Origin: Sciurus carolinensis
Taxonomy: Eukaryota > Chordata > Mammalia > Rodentia > Sciuridae
NCBI RefSeq assembly: GCF_902686445.1
Contig: NC_062223.1
Coordinates: 43,680,998-43,744,997, forward strand
Direction of reading: 5' to 3'
DNA length: 64,000 bases
Shown here: positions 1 to 53,100 of the stretch, one piece after another
Position numbering within the stretch: the stretch's first letter is position 1
How the letters are laid out: every line of letters starts with the position of its first letter
The notes under the pieces: generated by a model
The model's input: only the letters and a program-made list of their open reading frames with translations
Database searches by the model: none
Told to the model about the DNA's origin: nothing
Position numbers and translations under genes: made by a program

Positions 1-2852
1 AAGGAGTGAAGGGAAACACTCCTGCACGCTTGCTTTTCCATCATGACTCAAATAAATAAAAAAATTTCATAAGGATTTTACTGAATGAAAGAAAAGAGAT
101 ACCTTTTCTTTTGTTTTTGTTTTCTTGAAATTCCTTTTTCCAGAAATGGCTTTGCCCTGGGCCCACGTGGGAATTGGGAAAAGAAGACATGGAGGCAAAA
201 TGTGAGACTGGGAAGAAAATATGTTCCATGTTTAATCAGAGCTGCTGAGCAACGCGCTTACGTGGGACAGAGAATGACTTAGGGCTGATATGAAGAAAGC
301 TTTCTTCAGGAGTAGGTCGGGAAGGCCAGCTGTGGGACTGCGTTCTGGAAGGATGGGAGGGAAGAGGAGAGCCTGCCCTGGTAGTCTCATGGGAGGCTCC
401 AGGAGTCTCATCTGTGGGTCTCGCTTTGCATGTCCTCCCGTCAAACCTCAGGCCCAAAGGCACTGTCCTGAAATAGCCTAGGGGTGGCTTAATTCGTGGA
501 AGTGTCAACAAGGTAGCCAAAATGAGGAAGTCATTTCACTTCATGAGCTCAAGAACAAAGAGATTGAGGTTCCAGCCCCATTCAGCTTCCGGTAACCTCG
601 GTAGCCTTGGCGAGGCACTGAACTTTGTCTTGCCTCAGTTTCCCCATCTGTGAGATGGGTGAGGGCAGTACCTTCTGCAGTCCTGAGGGTAAAGGTGGTG
701 ACTTATGTAAACTGCTATTGCAGTGCCTGGCACATGACAAGCCCTCAGTGAGAGTCAGCTGTGGGGGTCCCTCGTCACGACTGCCCCGTCTCCCTCACTA
801 GAAGAATTCGTTACTAGATGTCAGAAGTCTCTTAAAAGCAAAGGGCACACAAAAATGATGATGCTATCAATTGCTATTATTAATGCGAGGTTCATAATGA
901 CTTTTGCCACAGTAGTAAGTGAAGGCCCCTTTGCGTGGGTGATGACTGTGAGCACGAAGCGGGTATTAATGGGGCTGCCAGCTCCTGTTACTGGATCTAT
1001 TGACATAATATTTCTCTCTGGGAATCCTTTGACAAATCAGCTGAATTTCCTGTCCCCTTGCCCTAAGCACTGTAAATTCGATCCACATGTCTCCAGTGCT
1101 GTTTCTATGGTGGAATAAGGGAGAGAAGGGGCGGAGCCGGGCTGAGCCAGGGCTCCGCAGCGGTCGGCCTGTCTGTGGGCTGGAGCATGTAGTTGGGGTG
1201 GCCTTCTCTTTTGTTTTTCCAGCCCTTCCTAATCTGTGTGGTCACTCAGCTGTCGGGGAGAATTTCTGCTTGAGGAACAGGGCCTTGGTAGGAGGTCGGG
1301 GGAGACCCAGTCACGTGCTCTTCCTCCGCCTCCTGGGAAACACAGCTTTCCCTGGGACACAAGTGCTTTGATGCCATGCTTTGCAGAGTCAGCGCTGGCT
1401 GGGATGGCAGGGCTGCTGTCACCCAGGAGGAGTGAAGGGAGGCTCGGCAGGCAGGCATCGGTCACTCCAGTGTGAAGGAAGACAGAGCCTGGCTTGGGGG
1501 AAGAGCAGCTATGTGTCACTGAAGCTGTAGAATGGTCAAGGAAGGTATTCTGCGCCCTGGGCTAGAGGAAGGCCGTCCTGCACCTTTGCCCCAGAGAGAG
1601 ACACCCAAGGGTCAGGAGGGGGTGTCCGTGGGCCACCACACAGGGCCAGCCATGGGTGAGCCTTGGTGGCATGTTCCTTGGGCTCTGGGCTCATGGAGCT
1701 GGGAGCCGGGGCGGGGGTCAGTCGTGCACATTCTAGCGCCATCCCAACCTGGATCTGAATCTTAGTTAAAAACGGCTTACCTGAGCAAGTTCTTGATACT
1801 CTTCAGTGTCAGTCCTTCGAAATTGAAGATGGAGAATCAATCAGATAAATAAAGCCTGTGTTCCCAGCACAAAGTAGAAATAATAGCGGCAGCACCAGGA
1901 GAGCATTCGCTCTGAGCCAGGTACTGGTGCAGGTATTGACGTCTGGTCCCCATGGGCTGGGCTCTTGTAACCTCTAGTTAGCAGAGAATGGCCTGAGGCA
2001 GGGAGAGACTCAGCAACCTCCCTGGTTCACACCGCTGCCAGAGCTGCAGCCGGTAACTGTGAGCCCAACCTTCCACTCCAAGGCCTGTCGTCCTGCTCTG
2101 CTGTGCCACCTGGAGCTCTTGTCACGTCACATGGGTGCAGGACAGGGGTTCTAACCCAGAATTGGCCACAGCCCAGGGGCTGTCCCATTATCTCAAGAAA
2201 TTTTAGAGATTTCCCCCAAAGGTGACTAAATTCCTGTGGGTATTTTTCTTAAGAAAAATTAAAAATTGGGGTGGGAGGTTTGGACATAGAAACATTGAGA
2301 AAAACAGCATTTACCAGAAGTTGGGAATCCCGGGTTTAGGCTCTGACTGCAACTGGAATCTCTGTGGCCACATGCTTTAACGAAGCAACATGTAATTTTA
2401 ACACACCCTGATTGTGTTTTTCTGGTGCTTTCTAAGAAGGCACACAATGAGTTGGAGAGACTTGCTCGCTGTCACCCCTTGGGATTGATGCTGACAGCTC
2501 TGCTCACTGGCTGTTGAAGTGCTAATGAGAAACGCTAATTAGACTTGGCCAAGGGCTGGGACAGTCCCTTTCTTGGAGTGGAGAGGGCAGCGTTCCTCTT
2601 CAGTGGCAGCTCCCAGCCCCTTCTGGGCTTGAAGAAGAAAGGGGTAACTTGGGGAAGTGAGAGGACCTTTGGGTGGGCAGGACAGTCACTCCCCGCTGAC
2701 TCAGCCACCCCTGAGAACCATGGAAACAAAACCGTCTCTGTCATCACACAACACCTGGGCCCAGTCAGGAGTGGACTGAGCCCTGCCGCAGCGACCGAGG
2801 CCCAAGGAGCTTCCTGCCTTCCTGAGTGTAACCTCTCCTTGCTTCCCCACAG
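1..2852. other. ABTB2 intron 1 (3' end)
   Basis: This is the last 2.85 kb of the intron before exon 2. It contains a MIR copy at about 560-755 and an unusually AT-rich, possibly conserved stretch at about 855-1085. No exon-like segment with matching splice sites was found. Confidence 0.7.
560..755 (+). repeat. MIR SINE
   Basis: The core cctcagtttccccatctgtg and the tail cagtgcctggcacatgacaa match MIR. Confidence 0.8.
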
Positions 2853-44428
<41,576 letters not shown>

Positions 44429-45650
44429 GGCACCACCGGGGTGCAAAGAGGTGCCAGAAGCAGTAGCACCAGGGCCCCCGGAGAGCAGGCCTAGGCCCTA
44501 CTGGAGCCGGGCTCCTGGGGCTGCTTCCCTGCCTTCCCCAGCACCCGCTCTGGTGTCGATGTCCTTGGCAGCCCCGTCCCTCTACCCCAGCGCTAACCGT
44601 TTTACCAACCAGTGACTGGCAAAGGGGGGCGCGGCCCCTCTCTGCACATTTTTACCTTGAGGGCCTCCGGCACCCCCACCGCATGCCCTTTCCTCGTGGT
44701 TCAGGAGCAGTCCTGATCTACCCCCGCTCCAAGCTCTGCCTGCCGCTGGGCCTCCGTTCCAACCCTCCCAGCTGGGGCTCTTGGGACGGTGGGCATCCTG
44801 ATGAATGTATAGATACAACCCCCGAGCCCCAGGCCGTTCAGTGCAAAAGCTGGTCCAGAGGAAAGGCTGCCCAAATTCCCTCGCCTCTCCTTCAGGCTGT
44901 GCCTTTGGAGGGCTTGGCGGGGCCTGCTTCGAGTCTTCCATTTTCTATGGAGTCTGGGCCTCGGGAGGCCCTCGCTTTAGGACTGCTAACTCGCAGTTCC
45001 CGCTCACGGCTTCTGAGGCCAGGCTGCTGGCAGTAGCGTCAGCTCCGTGGCCTCAGCTCTGGCTGCTGTCGTTAGGGTCCAAAGTAAGGGGATGGATTCA
45101 GGAACCTCAGGCCTGTTGGTCAGGCAGCACCTACTCTGCCTCCCTGGCTGAGCCTCTCAAATGAAAGGTTCCTTTAACTCAGGACTAGAGGGAGGGCCCA
45201 CTTCTCACTGTGGCTCTTGGGCAAAAAGGACAGGGCAGCGGTGGAAGGGCTGGGAGAAGAGGCCCTTCAGCAGGTCCCCAGCACCTTCCCAGGCTTGGGC
45301 TCTCCTGGGGTAGAGGCAGTGGGCCCCACCGCCTGGCCTGTTTATGGACCAGACACTGGGGCAGCGTCAGCGTCGAAGACAGCTTGCTCGGGTGGAGCCT
45401 GGCTGCACCTTAGAAACTATTTATTCATCAAAAGCCCCAGGCATTTTCAGGAGATGTCACTTGCTCACCCTGAAGAGGCCTGGGGCTTACAATCCTAGAA
45501 AATATTTTCAACTAGCTGCTTGAGCTGGATGTACAAAGGAACAGGTGTTATTTTATTGCTGTAATATTGTATGATACAGTAACTGTATATTAATGTCACT
45601 TATTGTAAATGTACCATGGTTTTATTAACAATAAATACTCATTAACAGGA
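44429..45650 (+). other. ABTB2: ABTB2 3' UTR
   Basis: About 1.2 kb of sequence runs from the stop codon to the expected cleavage site. It is GC-rich at first and AT-rich over the last 150 bases (from about 45,500). No SINE interrupts it. The end is placed 15-20 bases after the AATAAA at 45630 and is approximate. Confidence 0.8.
45630..45635 (+). terminator. ABTB2: ABTB2 polyadenylation signal AATAAA
   Basis: A canonical AATAAA sits 1.2 kb after the ABTB2 stop codon at the end of an AT-rich block. It is followed by a plausible cleavage context (ctcattaacagg) and then a T/G-containing downstream stretch (tggcctcactgctcctggt). Confidence 0.8.
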
Positions 45651-48600
45651 ACTCTGGCCTCACTGCTCCTGGTAGAGGGTTGCTCAGTCAGAACTAGGGA
45701 CGGGCCACAAGAGCAGGTCAAACACCCAGAACCGATTTCCTGCTCTCTCCGTGGGGGAAAAAATCCCCTTCCAAAGCGGTGCTGTGGCCACACTCACCTC
45801 CCCGCCTGGACCTCTGCCTTGCTCTGTTCCTCACGGGGGCTTGGTTTTCTTACCTGTAAAATGAGGCAGATGGTGGTTTATTAAGCACAGATGTGCCATT
45901 AGACTGCCAGAAGCCAGGCTGAGGAATGGGAGCGCTGCGGGGCTTTCCTGACCTGAGCCCAGGCCCTTCCCCGGGAGGGATGAGCAGCTCATGGTTGCAG
46001 ACGTGTGCCCACACCACACCTCCACACAGGGGTGGCCTGATGACAGGTACCTGCCCCCCGGGGCGAGGGCTGCAGCCTACAGGCTTTGCTCAGTAGACTG
46101 TCCGACTAAAGAGACCCTGGCAGACTGGAGGGAGCGTGGTAGGCCAGTGACTCGGGCCCAGGGTTTTCCCAAGACCTGTTGTTTTATATGCAAATTCCAG
46201 GCAGAAATCTTTTAGAATACTCCTCACCTAAAGCAGAAAGAACTCCTAAGGTCATTGGGAACCTGAATCAGAGTGGCTGTGGTTCAGTAACACACCAGGA
46301 TTCAGAGTTGGGAACAGTGACCTCCAGCAGTCAGTCCCAGTCCCGAGAAAGGCCAGTTTCCCAGCTTTTCTGGGGTTGGGGCCAAGCAGGGTGGCTTGAG
46401 GCCCAGTCTGGGGCCCTGGACCCAGCAGGGTGAGGGAGCTCTGTACCATATTGACCACAGCGCCCTCTGGGGGCCACAGGGAGGAGGCACACAGCAGCAG
46501 CACCTGGTACAGAAGCCCTGAAGGTGGCAGAGGGGGTGTTCCTCCCCAAGACTGGAGAGCCAGAGTGGCTACCTTCAAGAGTCCAACCTCCCACCCCAGC
46601 AGGACCTCAAAGGCAAGGTCTAGTTATGCTCTGGCTCCAGGTGTGGATCAGTGTGGTTCTCTTGGGAGAAGAGGGGTAGCGAGGCTAGAAGGACCCCTGA
46701 GCCTAGGTATACAGGAACACTAACATTTAAGACAGGGGAAAAAATTCAGTCTTCCCAGAGGTTGGGAAGTATCTGATCACTTACCCAGCAGCTGGATTCC
46801 CTGTACTTCAAGGCCACTGTTCAGGATCATGGCGGGGATTTCTCAGTTGCCAGCTTCAGGTCACTAGCAGCCAGAGTGGCTGCAGGGAGAGCAGGTACCT
46901 CCTTCCAGGAGCCCGTGGGTACCGGCTGAAAACATCAGCTCAGTACACGGAGTCACTTTAGTGTGCGGCAGATGGGGCAGCGTTCGAGCAGCAGGGACCT
47001 GGGCATTCGCCCCAAGGGAGGCCCCTCTCCAGACACCAGGGGTGCCAAAGTCGACCCTGGGCACCTTGGCTAACACTAAGACTGCCCTTCTCCCCAGCGG
47101 CGTGGCCTCCGGTACTTCACTTTGCTTTCTGCACGCTGCCTGGTAGCCCTCCCCACCAGATGTCCCCCATGCCAGAGGCAGGATGGTCACCGCTTTCACC
47201 GGTGCCAGGAAGCCCAGGCCCTTCAAGCCCTTTGCAGAAACTGCACGTTTAACCAGTTGTTCAAGAGCATCCCTCCTCCCCAGTCTCAGACCCCAGGGCC
47301 TTCCTCCCAGTCGCCCTCCAGCCCCCAGGCTGCTCGCTGTTTGTAAAGGCCTCAAATAATGAGCCTACATTTTCCCAAGGTGACGGTCACTTATTTCTGT
47401 CCCTCCCCCACCTCCCAGGCTCAGCAACCCCTTTGTGTCTCCTGGTCACTCCTGAGTCCCCTGGGACTGGCAGGACCAGATGAGCTGTGGAAGCCTGGAA
47501 GCAGGCTAGCAGCAGCCCCTCCTGGCTCGGGGTGGGGGAGGCTATTCAGGAATCCTTTGTTCAGGCTTCTCAGCCTCTTCCCTGTCCTCCTCCTCCTCGT
47601 GACAGCATTCAGAGATGGCCTATCTGAATTCATTTTGCAAGGGATATCTCCTGCCACTGTAGAGCTTACAGATGTCACTCTGTCTAGGGGCCAGATGGTG
47701 AGGTCTGGGGGAGGCATGCCCTTTCAGGTTTGAAGGAGAACTCAGGAGACCGGTTAGGAACATTCCCTTTGCAAACAGAAGAGCCAGAATTCCATCCGGC
47801 TGGTGGGACACCGATTGCCTTTTTGTGTGCAGGGGGGAAGGTCATTTCAGAAGTTAGGTGCCTCTTCCCAAGATAGGAGCTATCACCCCGAACCAAAAGG
47901 TCCAGCAGCGAGGCGCATGCTCTGCTGTCCACGTGGACTCTTTCTAGCTCAGGATGGTTCAGAAAACAGACATCTGTCTTGGAGCCGACACGTGGCTGAG
48001 CAGCTCCCCCAGTTAGAGCTGGACAGTGGCACTTTGCTGTGCCAGTTATACTGTGCTAAGCTCGTCCCATCTACTCCCACACCCGCTCCTCAGCTGGGAG
48101 GGGGTTCTAGCACTACCACTCACGTCGCACACGGACCTGGAGCGCGGGCAGTGAGGTCACATGCCTGGCTTGGTCCACTTTATTTCTTACAGTTCTGAGG
48201 GTTTAGAAGTCTGGGTGGAGGGGCCGCATCTGGCGAGGACCTGCTTGCTGTGGAGTCCCGATGGTCTGAGGAAGAACGAGGCATCATGTGGCAAGGGGGC
48301 TCATCCAGGGACAAGCTGGCTTTTGTAACAGACCCACTCTTGAGATAACCCCTTTATCCATGAGTAGATTAATCCCTTCACCTGGCAGAGCCCTCCGGAC
48401 TGAACCTGCTCTTACAATACCACCTCTTCCGCACCTCACAATGGGGATTAAAACTGCTACACGAGTTTTGGTGTGAACACTTGAACCTTCAGTGCCCAAG
48501 GTCTCCATGAGGGTCAGGGCAGCATTTATGAGCACCTGGCTCAGAGCCTCTCTCACTGTGCACCCAGAGCAGAGCCAGCTGACAGGCTGTGGAGCTGGAG

Positions 48601-49339
48601 ACACTAAACAAGGGCCTCCTCACCTGGCAGATGATGTGCTTGGTAACACTGCTTTGGGGTCACTCTAAGGCAGGCAGGCTCGGGCACCTACCTGAGAAAA
48701 CGGATGAAGCATCTTCCTGGCTCCTCTGAGCAGACCTTCCTAAAGGCCCAACACAAGGTCTGCAGCAGGAAACAGCAGATCCGGGAAGCAAAGGCCCCCT
48801 CACCCAGGCCCTGGACTGTCCCAGAGAGGCCACAGCAGTCCTAAGGACAGGCACAGAACCTTGCACTTCTCCCACCAGGAGTCGTCTCAGGGGTCCTGAA
48901 TTTAGCATCCTTATGGCCAGCCACCATCCTTCCATTAGACTTCTCCCAGCCCAGGTCATGTCCAGAGCTGAGCAAGGAAGTTTGGACTCGGCCTAGACAA
49001 CTAACTTCCACCACTCAGATTACCATGTAAACCAGACGTACATCAGGGAATGTGTGAATACACCAGATAATTTCGTCCCCAAACAGGATGGGCCAGAAAA
49101 CCTAACAGGAGCTAGGAAGCAAAGGAGGCGCATCTAGCCGACTCCTGCCCCACACTACCATTTTCTGTACCTGCCAAATTCTCCCACAGGCTCCAGGGCT
49201 GGGAGCTCTAGCATGCTGCCTACTACCCTTGGCCTTGATACCAAACCCTCCAAATTCTACCCAGCAGCCAGGATGCACCAGATGAAACAGGGCAACAAGC
49301 AATTTCAGAGACATGGATTTCAGAAGTACTCACAGGTAT
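45651..49339. other. Intergenic region between convergent ABTB2 and NAT10
   Basis: About 3.7 kb separates the two polyadenylation sites. I see no coding exon, no RNA gene and no young SINE. A MIR-like remnant lies near 45,830-45,905 and an old, diverged repeat near 48,175-48,480. The rest is unassigned single-copy-looking sequence. Confidence 0.7.
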
Positions 49340-50025
49340 AGTCTTGCCAGGATGTTATTTATTAAAAAATAGATTCTCTCTCCCTCCTCCCCTCACCCTG
49401 CTAGCAAAAGGGCCTTTCCCAACATTTTTCCCAAATGATGGTATTGAGAATTAGACATCACATCCTACTTAAATTAAGGGCTCAGGCTTTTCTGAGACAC
49501 TGAGGGCAGCAGGCCTGGACCAGGAGTAGAATATGGCATTCACAAACTCTAGTGCACACAACAGCGACCAGCCACACCCCATTGGGTGCACTAGAGTCCA
49601 TTTTTCCAAGCCTCAGGGCACTGGGACAAGTCCAAGATGAAACCCAGCAGTCAGCATCCTCCTGAGCATCACCAGAAAGTTCGTACTTAAGGGCCTGGGA
49701 AGGGACAGCAGCATGGCTTTCTCACACATGGGAAACCAGACTAAGAAGCTGGCCACAGTGAGATCCAAACCTATGGGAAAGGAGGGCCCAGGAATGAGGC
49801 TGGGAGAGACACCTCTGGTGATGCTGGAGGTGGCCCAGCCACCAAGCTTGAAGCAGAACCATTTGGGAGTCACTTGGCCTTCAGTCAGGCCCACAGACTG
49901 ACTCACAGCCAACCTGTGCGTTTGCTGGGCCTCTGATTTCTGATCGTCCCGGCTGCCACCCAGAGATGGCCAGGAAGTCGGGGCACCTCCTCACAGGAGG
50001 CCACTGAAACCCACGTTTTTCTTCA
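49340..50025 (-). other. NAT10: NAT10 3' UTR
   Basis: About 0.69 kb lies between the TAG stop and the region just past the AATAAA on the minus strand. No SINE is inserted. The end is estimated from the signal position. Confidence 0.75.
49358..49363 (-). terminator. NAT10: NAT10 polyadenylation signal AATAAA
   Basis: On the minus strand the sequence reads ttttttaataaataacatcc, giving a canonical AATAAA 663 bases past the stop codon. A GT-rich stretch (cctgtgagtac) follows about 25 bases later, as expected downstream of a cleavage site. Further AATAAA copies on this strand at 48179-48184 and 45876-45881 could serve as rare distal sites. Confidence 0.72.
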
Positions 50026-50137
50026 CTATTTCTTCCGCTTCAGTTTCATATCTTTTTTGTTCTTTATATCTCTGTTTTTCTTCAACTTCTTGTTCTGTTT
50101 AGGTTCCTGTTTGGTTTCCAACTTCCTTTTCTTGTCA
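50026..50137 (-). CDS. NAT10: NAT10 terminal coding exon (lysine-rich tail)
   Basis: The acceptor is gtttttcctccag. The exon encodes DKKRKLETKQEPKQNKKLKK and then ends KDMKLKRKK followed by TAG at 50026-50028. The dense Lys/Arg clusters are expected to act as a nuclear/nucleolar localisation signal. The tail appears one Lys longer than the human one as I remember it. Confidence 0.97.
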
Positions 50138-53100
50138 CTGGAGGAAAAAACACACCAGAAATAGAGAGAAACAATGAAATAGCACAGATCTGAAACACCT
50201 TAGTCTGCTTTGCTTTGTCTAAAAAAATGGTCTCTGCCATCTGCAACTTGACACAGGAACACCCAGTCAGGCAAAACGTTCTCTGCTATCCCCTGGGGAG
50301 GCAGGTATTGTGCCGGGGGCCCAGGATATGCCACCATATCCCAGCGCCTGCCCCAACTGAGCCTCAGTCTGCATCTTAACACCAGAACTCGAGGTTTTCT
50401 TCGGGGTGCCTCGCCTCCTCTCCAAGCCCTCACCTCAAGAAACACCTAAGGTGCCACAAAGGAGACTCCCTCCTGCCATTCGGGTTACCATGGAAACCAG
50501 ACAGATCATCCCCATGATCCCAAAGACAGTTCTTAACACAAAGTACGAGTCTCCAAGGAAAACCTGCCATCATTTCTGATGTGCTGTTACTCTGGGTTTT
50601 CTTCTACTTAAGAAAAATAAAAAGGAACTGCTGGGCTCCACCTTGCAACTGGCCCCTGGATGTCTCACTTAAAACAGCACAGGATCCCTCAGCCAACAGC
50701 TGCCCTCCAGGGAAGGAGGCGGAAGTTCCTCTCCTGGCATTTGGCCCTGGGAATAAATACTCCCTCTGAGGACAGTAAGCAGTTCAGTTCAGATACCATT
50801 AACACTACATGAAGTCCATGGTTCCCCTTTCAAAATGCTTCTGACTTTTTCTTTTTGCAGTGCTAGGAACTGAACCCAGAGACTCATGCACACTGGCAAG
50901 TGCTCTACCACCAAGCTCTACCCCTAGCCCCCAAATACAAACTCTCAAAGAAAACACCATCGGTAACCTTGGCAATGCCAAGAATTCACCCTTGCTGGGT
51001 ATGGTGGTGCACACCTGTAATCCCAGTGGTTTGGGAGGCTGAGAACTTGGGGAAAATCCCAAGTTCAAGGCCAGCCTCAGCAACTTAGTGAGGTCCTAAG
51101 CAACTCAGCAAGGCCCTATCTCAAAACAAAATACAAAAAAAGGTCAGGAATGTAGCTTAACAGTGAAGTGCCCCTGGGTTAAATCTCTAGTGATGAGGGG
51201 GAGGGGGGAAAAAAAAGGAATTCACCCTCCCCACTGACCCCAAACCAGCAGTTCCAGTCTCATCTGGCGAGAGCAGAGGCAGCCTCATGCTATTCCTAAG
51301 GGAAACTTGGAAGAAGGTTCCAGGTCAAGCATGCATGCTATCCATGGTAAACATGCACTTGGCAGATGAACCCTGGAGTGAAGGTTTTCAAGAGCAACTA
51401 GGGACCACTGGGAAAGTCTAGAGCTCAGAACTATTTTCATAAGAACATCATTTGCCTTTTTTGTTTCATGCTCACACAAATGTTGTTGGCAGAGGGCAGG
51501 AGACACGAGAGCCCAACAGAGTAAATGCAAAAGCAGCTCTCTACTACGCCAGATGCTAAACCTGAGATGGAACAGCATCGCTGTTAGGTGTCACTGTTAG
51601 GCCCCAACTGGCTTCACAGATTTTGGTGAAAGAAAAAAATTATTTTTCAAAGCAAGAAACCACAATGAGGGTTGGGAGTATAGCTCAGTGGTAGAACACT
51701 TGCCTAGCATGTGCAAGGTCCTGGGTTCGATCCCAGCACAAAAAGACAAAAAACAAAAACCTATAATGAGTCTACTGTTAATTTCAAATCAACATTTTTT
51801 AAATTTCTCAGTTTTTAATTCTTAGCATGGGAAGCAGCAGCCAATATGACCCACATAAGCAAAGGTTTTCACTTAAAGATAAAAAGGAACTCTAAGACCC
51901 AAATTTTGAGAACTGCTAGTTTAGAGGAAGAACGGGCGGCAGCTAAAGCTCGGGTTTTGCAATGGACACACCTGGTCCCAACTCTGGCTCTGGACCTCAC
52001 TAGCTGGGTGCTTCCTGGGAAGTGAGCCACACACAGACTTTGTTACTGAATCGTTACAGCAACGATGGTAATAAAACAGCCCTCGAGCCGCTGTTCTGAG
52101 GCAGTGGCGCTGAAGGCCAGCAGCAGTTCCATCCCCAGTGTACACAGGGAGTGAAGAGACACAGGCTAGAGACAGCTCTTGCAAAGGTGGCCCAGCAGAC
52201 TCTCAGCAGGAAGGTCAAGCCATGACTTCTCAAAGCATTCACGCCAGGCTCCTGTCAGGGGTCAGGTGTGGGTGGGACTTCCAGCCCTCACCTTTTTAGG
52301 CTGACGATGGAAGCATTCTGCCCAGCTTTGTTCAAAATTTCATTCCACTCTTCATCGTCCCCTCGGATCACGTACCTACAAAGAGGGGAAATGTCAAAAC
52401 CCAGAGAGGAGAGGACTGCTTAAAAGAAAAGAGGTCAGGGGCGACAGTCTCAGACAGCTCCTGCCGTGAAAGCCCGATGAGCCGCGTTAAGGTTTGAAGA
52501 TCAGAGAGAAGGGGACAGGCACGCGGCTGGGCTGAGATGTGCAGCTTCGCTCCACGGGACAGAAGTGTCGTAGCAACCGGGCTGGCAAGGGCTGCCAGCA
52601 GGCGCCAGTGGGAGAACAACCCTACACGGAGGGCAGCCTGCTGGCTTCTCACGAGACTCTCATTAAGTGCCACCAGTCCCTGCAACCCTGTTCCTAGTTG
52701 CTACCCGCAGGTGTCTGCCCAGGGCTCTGCCCCACCCCTGCTGACCTACCCCTTTTGGATCCAATAGTCCTGGCACATGGAATATGGATATGGCAAAGGT
52801 GAGGGCAGAAACTACACTCAGTACGCTGACCCGGGAATCCTGGCCACCTCCACCTCACGCCAGCCCCATCACTAATGATCCGGTCACAGACAACGTGGCA
52901 CAAAGGCTCACAGGCCATTAATTCTAGAGGTATCAGTCCTGATGTGCAGGACTGTCAAATCCATCAACCTTCAGGTGTAGAGGGAGAGATGACACCGAAG
53001 ACAGAGCTCCAGAGGACGCCGGCAGAGGGCTATCGAGCAGGGAGTTTTGATTTGGGACAATAAAACCCTTTCTTCAAATAAATTCACATGAAGAGTCAAA

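Larger units (their letters stand above)
50138..52291. other. NAT10 last intron
   Basis: A 2.15 kb intron packed with mobile elements: an ID SINE on the minus strand (50849-50932), a composite SINE on the plus strand (50993-51217) and a hAT-type transposon (51425-51920) carrying an ID insertion. MIR-like sequence follows near 51930-52050. Confidence 0.75.

Noticed and set aside
48175..48480. Possible intergenic regulatory or coding element
   Set aside because: The phrase tttatttcttacagttctga and the sequence after it resemble a widespread old mammalian repeat, so I treat it as repeat remnant although I cannot name the family.
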